A stretch of DNA of 64,000 nt from Emticicia agri (GTDB lineage Bacteria; Bacteroidota; Bacteroidia; Cytophagales; Spirosomataceae). Of this stretch, positions 1-7,753 are shown piece after piece (positions within the stretch are counted from its first letter, which is position 1; each line of letters starts with the position of its first letter). The notes under the pieces were generated by a model that worked only from the letters and a program-made list of their open reading frames with translations, did no database searches and was not told the origin of the DNA. The DNA is taken from NCBI GenBank assembly GCA_945860265.1, contig CAMAQF010000007.1:1-64000 (forward strand), written 5' to 3'. Made by a program: the position numbers and the translations under genes.

Positions 1-1
1 G

Positions 2-253
2 GTACACATTATTAAGTATGAAGACTTTAGAGCTAATCAGCAACAAGCATTAATTTACATTTTGCTTTTTTTAGGCTTAGACGATTCTACTTTCAATAAC
101 TTTGAAGAAAAGCAAATATATCATTTTCCATATACAACCGAAATGGATACAGCTTCTTTCAAGCTTTTGTATGAATTATTTATTCCTGAAATTGAAAAAA
201 TTGAAAAAATATTAAATTGGAACTGCTCCGACTGGAAATATGACAAAATATGA
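2..253 (+). CDS. Sulfotransferase, C-terminal fragment (cut by window edge)
   Basis: This open frame enters from the left edge and stops at the TAA ending at 253. Its first visible residues, HIIKYEDF, match the conserved YEDL/F element found after the 3'-phosphate-binding region of sulfotransferases. The C-terminal end, ILNWNCSDWKYDKI, resembles the usual sulfotransferase tail (LGWDxSDW). The N-terminal PAPS loop lies outside the window. The stop overlaps the start of the next sulfotransferase gene by 14 bases, so the two are probably translationally coupled and may act on the same product. The internal ATG at 62 is not a credible start because the frame is open to the left of it. The assignment rests on short motifs only. 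Confidence 0.65.
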   Translation, partial: VHIIKYEDFRANQQQALIYILLFLGLDDSTFNNFEEKQIYHFPYTTEMDTASFKLLYELFIPEIEKIEKILNWNCSDWKYDKI

Positions 254-1067
254 TTTAATTTGGTTGGCATCTTACCCGAAATCGGGCAATACTTGGCTAA
301 GGTGTTTTTTTTCTGCCTTATTTTACGAACAGGATTTTGATCTAAACAATCTTGAATTTGATGAGGTATATGCCAATCAAGCTATATTTTCGATGTTAGT
401 AAAAAAAAACATTGCTTATTTTGACGAATATAATTTAGAAATAGAAAGAAGAAAAGTCTTAGATTTTTATTTAAAGACTAAACCGTCGCCATATCTCCTT
501 AAAATTCACGATAAATATACGCTTTCAGCTTATGATGATTTACCTATTTTTCATACAAATCGGCCGACTGCCATAATTTATATTGTTCGCAATCCTTTTG
601 ATCTTACTATATCCTTTTCCAAATATTTAGGGTTAAGCGTTGATGAGATTATTAATAGATACGTGTGTAAGACAGGAGCAACAGTCTTTATGGATCATCG
701 TTTTCCAAGGCAAATTGGAACTTGGCAAGAACACTTGATGAGTTGGAAAGAGCAAACGGAAATTCCTGTGATTTTTATTCGTTACGAAGATTTGAAGATG
801 AATCCTTATCAGAATTTTAAAAAAATACTTTCCTTTTTATCACTAGATTTTACGGAAGAAAAAATTCGAGAAGCCATTAAGAAAAGTGATTTCAATACCT
901 TGAAGCAAATGGAAAGTATGGGAGGTTTTAGAGAGCGTTTATTGGCAGATATTCCTTTTTTTCACTCAGGTGAAATTGATAAGGGGGCAAAAGAGTTAAG
1001 TTATACTCAAAAACAAAAAATAAAAGACCAAAATCAAGAGGCAATGGAAATGTTTGATTATTTGTAA
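240..1067 (+). CDS. PAPS-dependent sulfotransferase
   Basis: The 275-residue protein should transfer sulfate from PAPS to a hydroxyl or amine of a small molecule or peptide. The 5'-phosphosulfate loop YPKSGNTW is at residues 12-19. A KIH element at 88-90 corresponds to the catalytic histidine region. The 3'-phosphate-binding segment IVRNPFDLTISFSKYLG starts near 115, with Arg117 and Ser125/Ser127. A YEDLKMNPY element follows, and a C-terminal region (GEIDKGAKELSYTQ) stands in for the usual GxxGxWK segment. No signal peptide or membrane helix is visible, so it is probably cytosolic. It overlaps the preceding sulfotransferase fragment by 14 bases. The short precursor-like ORF at 1117-1254 converges on it, which suggests sulfation of a secondary metabolite or peptide, but the substrate is unknown. 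Confidence 0.85.
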   Translation: MTKYDLIWLASYPKSGNTWLRCFFSALFYEQDFDLNNLEFDEVYANQAIFSMLVKKNIAYFDEYNLEIERRKVLDFYLKTKPSPYLLKIHDKYTLSAYDDLPIFHTNRPTAIIYIVRNPFDLTISFSKYLGLSVDEIINRYVCKTGATVFMDHRFPRQIGTWQEHLMSWKEQTEIPVIFIRYEDLKMNPYQNFKKILSFLSLDFTEEKIREAIKKSDFNTLKQMESMGGFRERLLADIPFFHSGEIDKGAKELSYTQKQKIKDQNQEAMEMFDYL

Positions 1068-1116
1068 ACAGGACCTCTAATTGAAAGTACGCACAAAAAG
1101 AGGCCATATTGATTAA

Positions 1117-1254
1117 TTAAGATGGTTTGTAAAGATTTATTTCACCTACCCCAAAAGGATCTCCTCCATTGAGATTCAACTCTTGCATCTCAGGGCTTAC
1201 CCATTCTTTTTTAGCATTTTGCTCTAATTCTTTTTTTTCTAAGTTATTTTCCAT
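1117..1254 (-). CDS. Candidate RiPP precursor peptide, lasso-like
   Basis: This 45-residue ORF begins with ATG at 1252-1254 and ends with TAA at 1117-1119. It has a charged N-terminal leader (MENNLEKKELEQNAKK), then EWVSPEMQELNLN, then GGDPFGVGEINLYKPS. The W-x-x-P-x-M-x-x-L spacing resembles the YxxPxL leader motif that PqqD-like RRE domains recognise in lasso and related RiPP precursors. If the core starts at the first Gly (residue 30), Glu38 is core position 9. If it starts at the second Gly, Glu38 is position 8. Both fit a Gly1-to-Glu8/9 macrolactam ring with tail INLYKPS. The usual penultimate leader Thr is absent (Leu or Asn instead). No maturation enzyme (B1, B2 or C protein) lies to the right; any would have to be left of the window. 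A -7 promoter element lies 22 bases upstream. The product class is inferred. Confidence 0.55.
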   Translation of the reverse strand: MENNLEKKELEQNAKKEWVSPEMQELNLNGGDPFGVGEINLYKPS

Positions 1255-1571
1255 GATAAATAGTGGTTTTTTATAACAAATATAATCATTTTTTTTTAAT
1301 AAAATTTTTTTAAAAAATAATTTAAGTGTTATCCTATTATTTCCGACAAATTTAGTAAATAAAATATTATTTTAAATAAAAAGAGAAAATAAAGAATTTT
1401 TAGTAAGTATTTCACCAAAAAGAATTAATTACTTTTCAGGCTCTATCAAAAACATTTTATTTGATAAATAGAAGAAAAAGAATCATTCACATTTTTTTAA
1501 TGATTCTTAATATTTTGCAATAACTTTACATATTTCTAAAATAATAAACTATCGACTTCGAATCAAAAACC
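1255..1571. other. AT-rich divergent intergenic region
   Basis: This region separates the minus-strand precursor ORF from the plus-strand DUF2911 gene. It is extremely AT-rich with long T and A runs. Apart from the -7 element at 1277-1284 and a weak TAACTTTA about 40 bases before the DUF2911 start, I see no gene, repeat or hairpin of note. Confidence 0.5.
1277..1284 (-). promoter_or_regulatory. Bacteroidota -7 promoter element for the precursor ORF
   Basis: On the minus strand this reads TATATTTG, a full match to TAnnTTTG, 22 bases upstream of the ATG at 1254. No convincing -33 TTTG is visible at the usual distance, because the upstream DNA is a poly-A/T tract. It supports the small ORF being a transcribed gene. 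Confidence 0.4.
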
Positions 1572-2150
1572 ATGAAAAAAACACTTTTATTACTCTGCCT
1601 TTTTGGCTTAATAATCATTGAAGCTAAAGCACAAAAACTTCGAGGAACAGACAAAAGTCCAATGGATATGGCGTATTATCCTGATAATTTTGCCCATGAC
1701 CGCAAATTTGCTCCAAAACTCATTGGCGATATGCCCGCTATTGTGCGTATAACTTATAGCCGACCAGCCAAAAAAGAGCGTGAGGTTTTCGGGACTAAAA
1801 TTGTGCCTTATGGAGAAGTTTGGCGTTTGGGAGCTAACGAATCGAGCGAGATAAAGTTTTATCAAGATGTAACGATTCAAGGCAAGAAAGTAAAAGCAGG
1901 AACATATTCGCTTTTTGCGATTCCAACGGCTACTGAGTGGACAATTATTTTGAACAATGATCTCGATTTTTGGGGAGCATATAGCTACAACAAAGACAAC
2001 GACGTGTTGCGTATAAGTGTACCGACAAAGAAAACCGACGAGGTAGTAGAAAACTTCTCAATTCAATGCATAAAAGGCATCAACGATAAAGAAACGACTA
2101 TGAAAATGGCTTGGGATATGACTTTGGTTGAAGTACCGATTTCGTTCTAA
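1572..2150 (+). CDS. DUF2911 family secreted protein
   Basis: This 192-residue protein has a Sec signal peptide (MKKTLLLLCLFGLIIIEAKA, cleavage just before or after Gln21), so it is probably periplasmic. The body matches the DUF2911 family: IVRITYSRPAKKEREVFG near residue 57, then VPYGEVWRLGANESSEIKF, KAGTYSLFAIP and NDLDFWGAYSYN. The family is widespread in Bacteroidota and has no established biochemical role. The gene stands alone and is followed by a strong hairpin terminator. The start is set by the signal peptide. Confidence 0.85.
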   Translation: MKKTLLLLCLFGLIIIEAKAQKLRGTDKSPMDMAYYPDNFAHDRKFAPKLIGDMPAIVRITYSRPAKKEREVFGTKIVPYGEVWRLGANESSEIKFYQDVTIQGKKVKAGTYSLFAIPTATEWTIILNNDLDFWGAYSYNKDNDVLRISVPTKKTDEVVENFSIQCIKGINDKETTMKMAWDMTLVEVPISF

Positions 2151-2177
2151 TCAATTAAAAATACGAATATTTCACAA

Positions 2178-2213
2178 AAAATGCCCTAAAGCACAATCTT
2201 TAGGGCATTTTTT
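2178..2213 (+). terminator. Intrinsic terminator after the DUF2911 gene
   Basis: A perfect 13-bp stem (AAATGCCCTAAAG at 2179-2191 with CTTTAGGGCATTT at 2198-2210) encloses a 6-base loop and runs into a T tract. A-runs on the other side would let it work in both directions. Confidence 0.85.
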
Positions 2214-2270
2214 AAGTGGTATTTTTGGCAAGAAAATGTACTTATAATTAAAAAAAATAGTTTGCGAAAA

Positions 2271-2318
2271 TTCGAAGCGACGGTCTCCTCTGAACCTCTG
2301 CAACTCTGTGCCTTTTGA
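2271..2318. repeat. Dispersed GC-rich repeat fragment
   Basis: This short GC-rich stretch (AGCGACGGTCTCCTC followed by TGAACCTCTGCAACTCTGTG) contrasts with the AT-rich surroundings. It resembles the CAGAGGTTCAGAG-type dispersed repeats common between genes in Cytophagales. The core AGCGACGGTC recurs, on the minus strand, in the repeat at 22680-22726. Confidence 0.4.
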
Positions 2319-2324
2319 GTATAA

Positions 2325-2822
2325 TTATTGTTTTTCTACATTACGCAACTGCTCAATTGTTACAAATTCGAGTGCTTTTGCATGAGTTGCTTCCAAAATT
2401 ACTGGTGGAGCTACGCCCGCATTATATGCTTCTTTCCAACGAGCAGCACAAAGACACCATTTATCGCCTGCTTTTAATCCAGGAAACCCATAAGCTGGAT
2501 AAGGCGTAATGAGGTCGTTACCACGAGCTTTTGAGTACTGCAAAAATTTATCTGTTACCACAGCCGCAACCACATGAACGCCTGCATCGAGGTCGCCAGT
2601 AGAGCAAAAGCCATCTCTATAAAAACCCGTAAGTGGTGATTTTCCTGCTATTTGTAGGTCAGTTCCGAGTACATTTTTTTCGCCTTCCTTTGTCATAATT
2701 TTGTTGTTTTTAGTTTGTTTTTTCGCGGCTAATGGTCCACAACCTGCTTTCGATTGATTGGCAGGAACTTTGTTTTGTGCAAAAACCGATACACACACAA
2801 ATACTAAGAATATGATTTTCAT
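2325..2822 (-). CDS. DUF2237 family protein with predicted signal peptide
   Basis: The 165-residue product carries the DUF2237 core: NVLGTDLQIAGKSPLTGFYRDGFCSTGDLDAGVHVVAAVVT, then YSKARGNDL and GDKWCLCAARWKEAYNAGVAPPVILEATH. Several conserved Cys residues are present. The family has no firmly known function and is usually cytosolic, starting close to NVLG. Here a MKIIFLVFVCVSVFAQ signal-like segment precedes it, so the protein may be exported. A shorter start at the MTKEGEKNVLG methionine would give the ordinary cytosolic form. The -7 element TAAATTTG 14 bases upstream of the long start favours the exported version. Confidence 0.8.
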   Translation of the reverse strand: MKIIFLVFVCVSVFAQNKVPANQSKAGCGPLAAKKQTKNNKIMTKEGEKNVLGTDLQIAGKSPLTGFYRDGFCSTGDLDAGVHVVAAVVTDKFLQYSKARGNDLITPYPAYGFPGLKAGDKWCLCAARWKEAYNAGVAPPVILEATHAKALEFVTIEQLRNVEKQ

Positions 2823-2835
2823 TATTGCTAAAGGT

Positions 2836-2843
2836 CAAATTTA
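2836..2843 (-). promoter_or_regulatory. -7 promoter element for the DUF2237 gene
   Basis: The minus strand reads TAAATTTG, matching TAnnTTTG, 14 bases before the long ATG. No clear -33 element was found. Confidence 0.35.
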
Positions 2844-3088
2844 TATTGAATGAACCTATTGCACAGTAAAATGTTTATTTTCGGTGCAGAACTATTGGTT
2901 ATTCAATCAAAAATACGCTAAAATCAATCTTTTGAACAAGCTAACTCTACCAGTTTTTGGTAAAAAACAATTAGAAAAAGATTATTAGAATATAATTAAC
3001 TCACTAGAAAAGAAAACTAAAATACATTTTTTGGGGTTTTAAAACAAGGCTTTGAATATTTCGTAGGCCTTCTTTTTTTTCAGATTGT

Positions 3089-3973
3089 ATGGAAAAGTAT
3101 CTAAAAATCATTCAAGGAGCATATACGGGCTATTTCAATTATTTCATTAACGAAATGCTCAATCCAAGCTGGCACAACTATTTTTACTGGTTAGTGGGAG
3201 CTTCTTTGGCTATTTGGTTGCTTGAAATCATGTTTCCGTGGCGAAAAAACCAGCCTTTGATTCGTGAACATTTTGGGTTGGATGCCTTCTATTTATTATG
3301 GAATTATTTTCTTTTTTCGCTTATTGCCTACAATGCCCTTTCGATGGTCGGCGTGCAGGCATTCAAAGATTTTCTTGGGCTTTTTGGCATCACAAATATT
3401 GTAGCAGTCAATATCGAGCAATTACCTTTTTGGTCGAAAATCCTCATTATATTCGTCGTCCGTGATTTTATGCAATGGTCTATTCATCGTCTTTTGCATA
3501 ATGTTGATTGGATGTGGGAATTCCATAAAGTGCATCACAGTACCGAAGAAATGGGATTTTCTGCCCTCCTACGCTACCATTGGATGGAAAACGTGATTTA
3601 TCGCAGCCTAGAGTACATTCCGTTGGCGATGGTAGGCGTTGGTTTGACCGATTTTTTTATCGTTCATATTTTTACCCTCATCATTGGTCAACTTGGTCAT
3701 GCTAATCTTAAAATAAATCTTGGTCCGCTCAAATACCTACTCAATGGCCCACAAATGCACCTTTTGCACCATGCAAAATATATGCCGGCAAATCACCCAA
3801 AAGGCTTTAATTATGGTATAACTTTGAGCGTTTGGGACTTTATTTTCAAGACAAACTATTGGCCATCTGATGATGAAAACCTTCCAATTGGCTTGCCTGA
3901 CGACGAGCATTTTCCAAAAGATTTTGTTGGTCAAAACGTAAGGCCATTTCAACGAATATTTAGAAAGAAATAA
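3089..3973 (+). CDS. Sterol desaturase / fatty acid hydroxylase family membrane protein
   Basis: This 294-residue integral membrane protein has hydrophobic helices at about 30-50, 65-90, 112-130 and 175-200. It carries the eight-His di-iron signature of the fatty acid hydroxylase superfamily: HRLLH (133-137), HKVHH (146-150), further His at 164 and 204, and HLLHH (224-228). Such enzymes hydroxylate or desaturate lipid C-H bonds using oxygen. Sterol or carotenoid substrates are possible, but the sequence does not say which. It is a single gene, 62 bases before the sorbosone dehydrogenase-like gene in the same orientation, and the two could share a transcript. The start codon directly precedes the conserved EKYLKIIQGAYTGYF region. 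Confidence 0.85.
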   Translation: MEKYLKIIQGAYTGYFNYFINEMLNPSWHNYFYWLVGASLAIWLLEIMFPWRKNQPLIREHFGLDAFYLLWNYFLFSLIAYNALSMVGVQAFKDFLGLFGITNIVAVNIEQLPFWSKILIIFVVRDFMQWSIHRLLHNVDWMWEFHKVHHSTEEMGFSALLRYHWMENVIYRSLEYIPLAMVGVGLTDFFIVHIFTLIIGQLGHANLKINLGPLKYLLNGPQMHLLHHAKYMPANHPKGFNYGITLSVWDFIFKTNYWPSDDENLPIGLPDDEHFPKDFVGQNVRPFQRIFRKK

Positions 3974-4035
3974 GCAAACACAGAAATTTATTGTATTTTT
4001 AGGGAAAAATTCAACCTCCCTTAACTCCATTTTAA

Positions 4036-5310
4036 ATGAAACAATCATTTGTTCGTTCTAGCTATATTCTAGCAAGTCTTGCTGGGATGGCTGGTTTATT
4101 TGCTTTTAGAAACCTCTCCGAACCACCTGTCAAGAAAAACACAGTCGCTGTTGCTGATGCAATCAAACTTCCTGCAGGATTTTCGGCCACCGTTCTTGGT
4201 ACAGAATTAGGGGCAACTCGCCACCTTACAGTTTCAAAAAACGGCGATGTTTATGCCAAACTTTCAAAGTTAAAAGACGGTAAAGGCATCTTACTCATGC
4301 GTGATACCAACAAAGATGGCGTAATCGACATAACCAAATATTTTGGAAATTACCCCGGCACGGGAGTGACTATCAAAAATGGTTACTTATATGCTTCATC
4401 GAATACTGGTGTTTTGCGTTATAAACTAAATGCAAATGAAGAAATCATTGATCTAGAAAATCCAGAAAAAATTGTGGATGGATTGGTCGATAAAGGACGT
4501 GACAACGCAAAACCTTTTGTAATTGATAATGCCAATAATATTTACGTAACGGTAGGCTCATACAACGACCCTTGTCGTGAAAAAGGCACTGGAAAAGGCA
4601 TTATGCCTTGCTCAATTTTGGACTCAGCGGGCGGAATTTGGAAATTCAATGCCGAAAAAATGAATCAAACATTTTCAGACGGAATCCGCTATGCAACAGG
4701 GCTAAAAAATGCCGTTGGAACGGCTTGGAATTCAAAAACCAACTCGCTTTTTGCAACTGCACATGGTCGTGGACAATTCCATGATTTTTATCCTCAATAT
4801 TATACGCCACAACAAAGTGCTGAAATGCCGGCCGAAACATTGTACGAACTCCACCAAGGCGATGATGCAGGTTGGCCCTATATTTATTATGACCAATTTC
4901 AGAAAAAGAAAATTGTTGCTCCCGAATACGGTGGAGATGGCAAAAAAACTGGTGGTGAAAAAGCACTGAATCCAATTGTGGCATTTCCGGCACACTTAGG
5001 GCCAAACGACCTGCTTTTTTATACTGGAAAAATGTTTCCAGCCAAGTATCGTAATGGTGCTTTTATTGCTTTTCATGGTCAATCTTCCGAACTAAAGAAA
5101 GGATATTTGGTAGCTTTTGTACCATTCGTAAACAATAAACCTTCGGGTAAATGGGAAATTTTTGCAGATAATTTCGCAGGAATCGACCTGATTAAACCAA
5201 CAGGCCCAGTACAACATCGCCCATGCGGATTGGCACAAGGCCCAGATGGTGCGTTGTATGTGAGTGATGATTTAGGCGGTACAATTTATCGAATTTCTTA
5301 TAAAAAATAG
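4036..5310 (+). CDS. PQQ-type sorbosone/glucose dehydrogenase-like beta-propeller protein
   Basis: This 424-residue protein belongs to the soluble aldose/sorbosone dehydrogenase group of PQQ beta-propeller proteins. After an N-terminal hydrophobic export segment (residues 10-27) comes IKLPAGFSATVLG, then blade-like elements such as ATRHLTVSKNGDVYAKLS and MRDTNKDGVIDITKYFG, and finally HRPCGLAQGPDGALYVSDDLGGTIYRI. Family members oxidise sugars or aldehydes in the periplasm with PQQ as cofactor. No PQQ synthesis genes are in the window, so the cofactor would be scavenged, or this member is not a PQQ enzyme. A strong terminator follows directly. Confidence 0.75.
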   Translation: MKQSFVRSSYILASLAGMAGLFAFRNLSEPPVKKNTVAVADAIKLPAGFSATVLGTELGATRHLTVSKNGDVYAKLSKLKDGKGILLMRDTNKDGVIDITKYFGNYPGTGVTIKNGYLYASSNTGVLRYKLNANEEIIDLENPEKIVDGLVDKGRDNAKPFVIDNANNIYVTVGSYNDPCREKGTGKGIMPCSILDSAGGIWKFNAEKMNQTFSDGIRYATGLKNAVGTAWNSKTNSLFATAHGRGQFHDFYPQYYTPQQSAEMPAETLYELHQGDDAGWPYIYYDQFQKKKIVAPEYGGDGKKTGGEKALNPIVAFPAHLGPNDLLFYTGKMFPAKYRNGAFIAFHGQSSELKKGYLVAFVPFVNNKPSGKWEIFADNFAGIDLIKPTGPVQHRPCGLAQGPDGALYVSDDLGGTIYRISYKK

Positions 5311-5316
5311 GGCTAA

Positions 5317-5358
5317 AATAAAACACTATCAAATATATTTTAGATAGTGTTTTATTTA
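5317..5358 (+). terminator. Intrinsic terminator after the sorbosone dehydrogenase-like gene
   Basis: A 14-bp perfect stem (AATAAAACACTATC at 5317-5330 with GATAGTGTTTTATT at 5343-5356) encloses a 12-base AT loop and continues into T-rich DNA. Confidence 0.8.
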
Positions 5359-5379
5359 ATTTTTTATTAAAAACCTACT

Positions 5380-6276
5380 ATGTTAATCAATTTTCATATA
5401 GTTGATGTGTTTGCTGAAGAAAAATATCAAGGAAATCAGTTAGCTATATTTGAAAACGCAGATGGCTTGAGTGATGAAATGATGCTCAAAATTGCCCGTG
5501 AAATTAATTTTCAAGAAACTACTTTTATCATTTCTGATGAAGAAAAAAACGGCGGATTTGATATAAAAATTTTCACACCCGAATACCAAGTTCCATTTGC
5601 GGGGCATCCAACTTTAGGAACTGCATTTGTTTTACTAAATTATCCTCAAAATAAAGATAAAAAAAGGATCAAACTCAATCTAAAAATTGGACAAGTACCC
5701 GTAACTAAGGAAAATGAAACGCTTTGGTTAGAAGTTGGAAATCCTATTTTTGGCAAGATTTTTAATTCAGAAATCGCCAATTTGTTTGGTTTAAAACCAG
5801 AGGATTTTGATGATAAATATCCAATAGAAGTAGTTTCAACTGGGCTTCCATATCTTATACTTCCTCTTAAAAAACTTGCAACTATCCAACGCATCAAATT
5901 CAACGATGTACAAATAAAAAACTGGCTTCTTGACAATCATTTATATAAAACCAATGCTCCCGATGAGTTAACAACTGCATTTTTTGCTTTCACGCGTGAA
6001 ACCGAAAAGGCCAACAACCAACTTCATGCACGAATGTTTTGTTATGAAAACGAAAAAATAGTAGAAGATGCCGCCACAGGTAGTGCCAACTCGAGCTTGC
6101 TCGCCTATTTACTCAAATACGAATCAAACAAAATAAGCTGCCGAGTAGAGCAAGGTTACGAAATGGGACGGCCTTCGCTTATTCACTTAAGAGGAGAGTT
6201 AAACGAAAAACAAAATTTCAGTTTAAATGTTGGTGGAAAAACAAAGTTGATTGCACAAGGCAAATGGTTTGTTTGA
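5380..6276 (+). CDS. PhzF family isomerase/epimerase
   Basis: This 298-residue protein has the two-lobed diaminopimelate-epimerase-like fold of PhzF proteins. Diagnostic segments are VDVFAEEKYQGNQLAIF near the start, NFQETTFI with the catalytic Glu46, FTPEYQVPFAGHPTLGTAF, and EDAATGSANSSLLAYL in the second lobe. PhzF in pseudomonads isomerises DHHA in phenazine synthesis. The many homologues outside phenazine clusters are of unknown substrate, and there is no phenazine cluster here. It has no signal peptide and is probably cytosolic. The gene is 45 bases upstream of mtgA on the same strand but shows no functional link to it. Confidence 0.85.
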   Translation: MLINFHIVDVFAEEKYQGNQLAIFENADGLSDEMMLKIAREINFQETTFIISDEEKNGGFDIKIFTPEYQVPFAGHPTLGTAFVLLNYPQNKDKKRIKLNLKIGQVPVTKENETLWLEVGNPIFGKIFNSEIANLFGLKPEDFDDKYPIEVVSTGLPYLILPLKKLATIQRIKFNDVQIKNWLLDNHLYKTNAPDELTTAFFAFTRETEKANNQLHARMFCYENEKIVEDAATGSANSSLLAYLLKYESNKISCRVEQGYEMGRPSLIHLRGELNEKQNFSLNVGGKTKLIAQGKWFV

Positions 6277-6321
6277 AAGAAAATTCTTTCCGACTTTTGC
6301 AGTAAATTACTAACTAAGGCT

Positions 6322-7113
6322 ATGTCAAAAGACCCACGAGGAGGAAAAAATACATTTCGCACCAAAAATAAGAAAACATCAGAAGCATCTTTAAAAAAAA
6401 AATCAAGTAACTGGAAAAGTAAGTTAAAATACTGGGCAATAAAAATAACACTCTACTTTTTTGCCATTTCGATTGGATTGGTTGTGCTATACAAATTTAT
6501 GCCAATACCCGTGACCTCAACCATGATTGCTCGCAAAATGGAAGCCATAGCCGATGGCCAAGATAGCGAAATCTACTATAATTGGGTATCATACGCCAAT
6601 ATTTCGAAAGAAGCACCTTTGGCCGTGGTAGCAGCCGAAGACCAACTTTTTCCTGACCACAATGGTTTCGATTTTGAGGCAATGGGCAATGCTTTCAGCA
6701 AAAATCTCAAAGGCAAAAAATTGCGTGGGGCAAGTACACTCTCACAACAAGTTGCCAAAAACGTATTCCTTTGGCAGTCAAGAAGTTACGTCAGAAAAGT
6801 ACTCGAAGTTTACTTCACTGTTTTGATTGAATTGATTTGGGGAAAAGAACGAATCTTGGAAGTTTACCTCAATGTAGCCGAAATGGGAAGCATGACTTTT
6901 GGTGTTGAAGAAGCTTCGAAGCGATATTTTAATACATCCGCCAAGAATCTAACTCGTCAGCAAGCCGCACGAATTGCGTCCGTATTGCCAAGTCCAATCA
7001 AATGGTCAGCGGTCAAGCCTGGGCCTTATGTCAACCGCCGTACGTCCAATATTGCTCGACAAATGCGTGCTTTGGGTGGCGTGGCTTATATCAATGATTT
7101 GAGGAGTTTTTAG
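6322..7113 (+). CDS. mtgA: Monofunctional peptidoglycan glycosyltransferase (GT51)
   Basis: This 263-residue protein polymerises lipid II glycan strands at the outer face of the inner membrane. A basic cytoplasmic N-terminus (residues 1-38) precedes one transmembrane helix (about 40-62). The GT51 domain then shows AAEDQLFPDHNGFDF with catalytic Glu106, GASTLSQQVAKNVFLW, and KERILEVYLNVAEMGSMTFGVEEASKRYF. No transpeptidase domain follows, which fits MtgA rather than a class A PBP. It converges on the DUF4926 gene with only 3 bases between them. Confidence 0.9.
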   Translation: MSKDPRGGKNTFRTKNKKTSEASLKKKSSNWKSKLKYWAIKITLYFFAISIGLVVLYKFMPIPVTSTMIARKMEAIADGQDSEIYYNWVSYANISKEAPLAVVAAEDQLFPDHNGFDFEAMGNAFSKNLKGKKLRGASTLSQQVAKNVFLWQSRSYVRKVLEVYFTVLIELIWGKERILEVYLNVAEMGSMTFGVEEASKRYFNTSAKNLTRQQAARIASVLPSPIKWSAVKPGPYVNRRTSNIARQMRALGGVAYINDLRSF

Positions 7114-7116
7114 AGT

Positions 7117-7332
7117 TTATTGTGCTAAAAGAGGTTCATAAAAAACTTTCATCAAAGAAGTTGATTTTATAGGAACAATGGCATATGTTACTCCTTTCGT
7201 GTCGGCAAATTCAATGAGAAATACTTCTTCATCGAGTATTTCCACGATAGTACCTAACTCTCCTTTGCGTAAATTGTACGATGGAATTGCCTCAGTTAAA
7301 ACCACCACATCAAATAATTCAAGAATGTCCAT
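7117..7332 (-). CDS. DUF4926 family small protein
   Basis: From the ATG at 7332 this gives 71 residues starting MDILELFDVVVLTEAIPSYNLRKGELGTIVEI, close to the DUF4926 pattern (D-V-V-L-x-D/E, GxxGTVVE, VEF). An upstream in-frame ATG at 7356 would add eight residues and overlap the previous gene, so I prefer the inner start, which lies 5 bases past the DUF6883 stop. The biochemical function is unknown. DUF4926 genes often sit beside DUF6883 genes, and their size and pairing suggest a two-gene accessory module, possibly toxin-antitoxin. That is inference. Confidence 0.75.
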   Translation of the reverse strand: MDILELFDVVVLTEAIPSYNLRKGELGTIVEILDEEVFLIEFADTKGVTYAIVPIKSTSLMKVFYEPLLAQ

Positions 7333-7337
7333 GAGTT

Positions 7338-7673
7338 TTATAAAATTACGTAACAACTTGTTAACCTTGGGAAATTTTCATCGGTTTTGACAATCCAACT
7401 TGTTCTAACGAGTGCACTTTTGGGTGGATTTTCAACCGATACATCAACAACATACAAAGCTCCATATTGGTTTATTTCTGTCATTGTTGCTTCATTATTT
7501 TGTATATTTATTAAAATAGCGTTTTTTAAATCTTGATAATTTTCTACTGAAAAACCTAATACCGATATAAAAACTCGTGCCTTATGTTTTCCAACTGGAT
7601 GACTTTCTGACAGACAATAATCTATCAGTTTTTTATCATCAATGAAAGCATTATCAGTATTTGGTAAAATCAT
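7338..7673 (-). CDS. DUF6883 family small protein
   Basis: The 111-residue product shows the DUF6883 pattern: LPNTDNAFIDDKKLIDYCLSESHPVGKHKARVFISVLGF at residues 3-41, then LKNAIL, YGALYVVDVSVENPPKSALVRTSWIV and a PRLTSCYV end. The domain has no proven activity and is often the first gene of a pair with DUF4926, exactly as here. A minus-strand TAATTTTG (7679-7686) lies just upstream of the ATG, so initiation could be nearly leaderless. The gene has no signal peptide. Confidence 0.75.
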   Translation of the reverse strand: MILPNTDNAFIDDKKLIDYCLSESHPVGKHKARVFISVLGFSVENYQDLKNAILINIQNNEATMTEINQYGALYVVDVSVENPPKSALVRTSWIVKTDENFPRLTSCYVIL

Positions 7674-7753
7674 AATTACAAAATTAGGGCTTTTTACTAA
7701 AAATTAATGATTTTTAAACGTTTTGTGAAAGTATACAGATTACTTGCCAATTT

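Noticed and set aside
1608-1880. A 90-codon antisense frame in the DUF2911 gene
   Set aside because: It is a shadow of a real gene on the other strand, with no family resemblance.
4646-5005. Overlapping antisense frames of 87-119 codons in the sorbosone dehydrogenase-like gene
   Set aside because: They are shadows of the real reading frame with no independent evidence.
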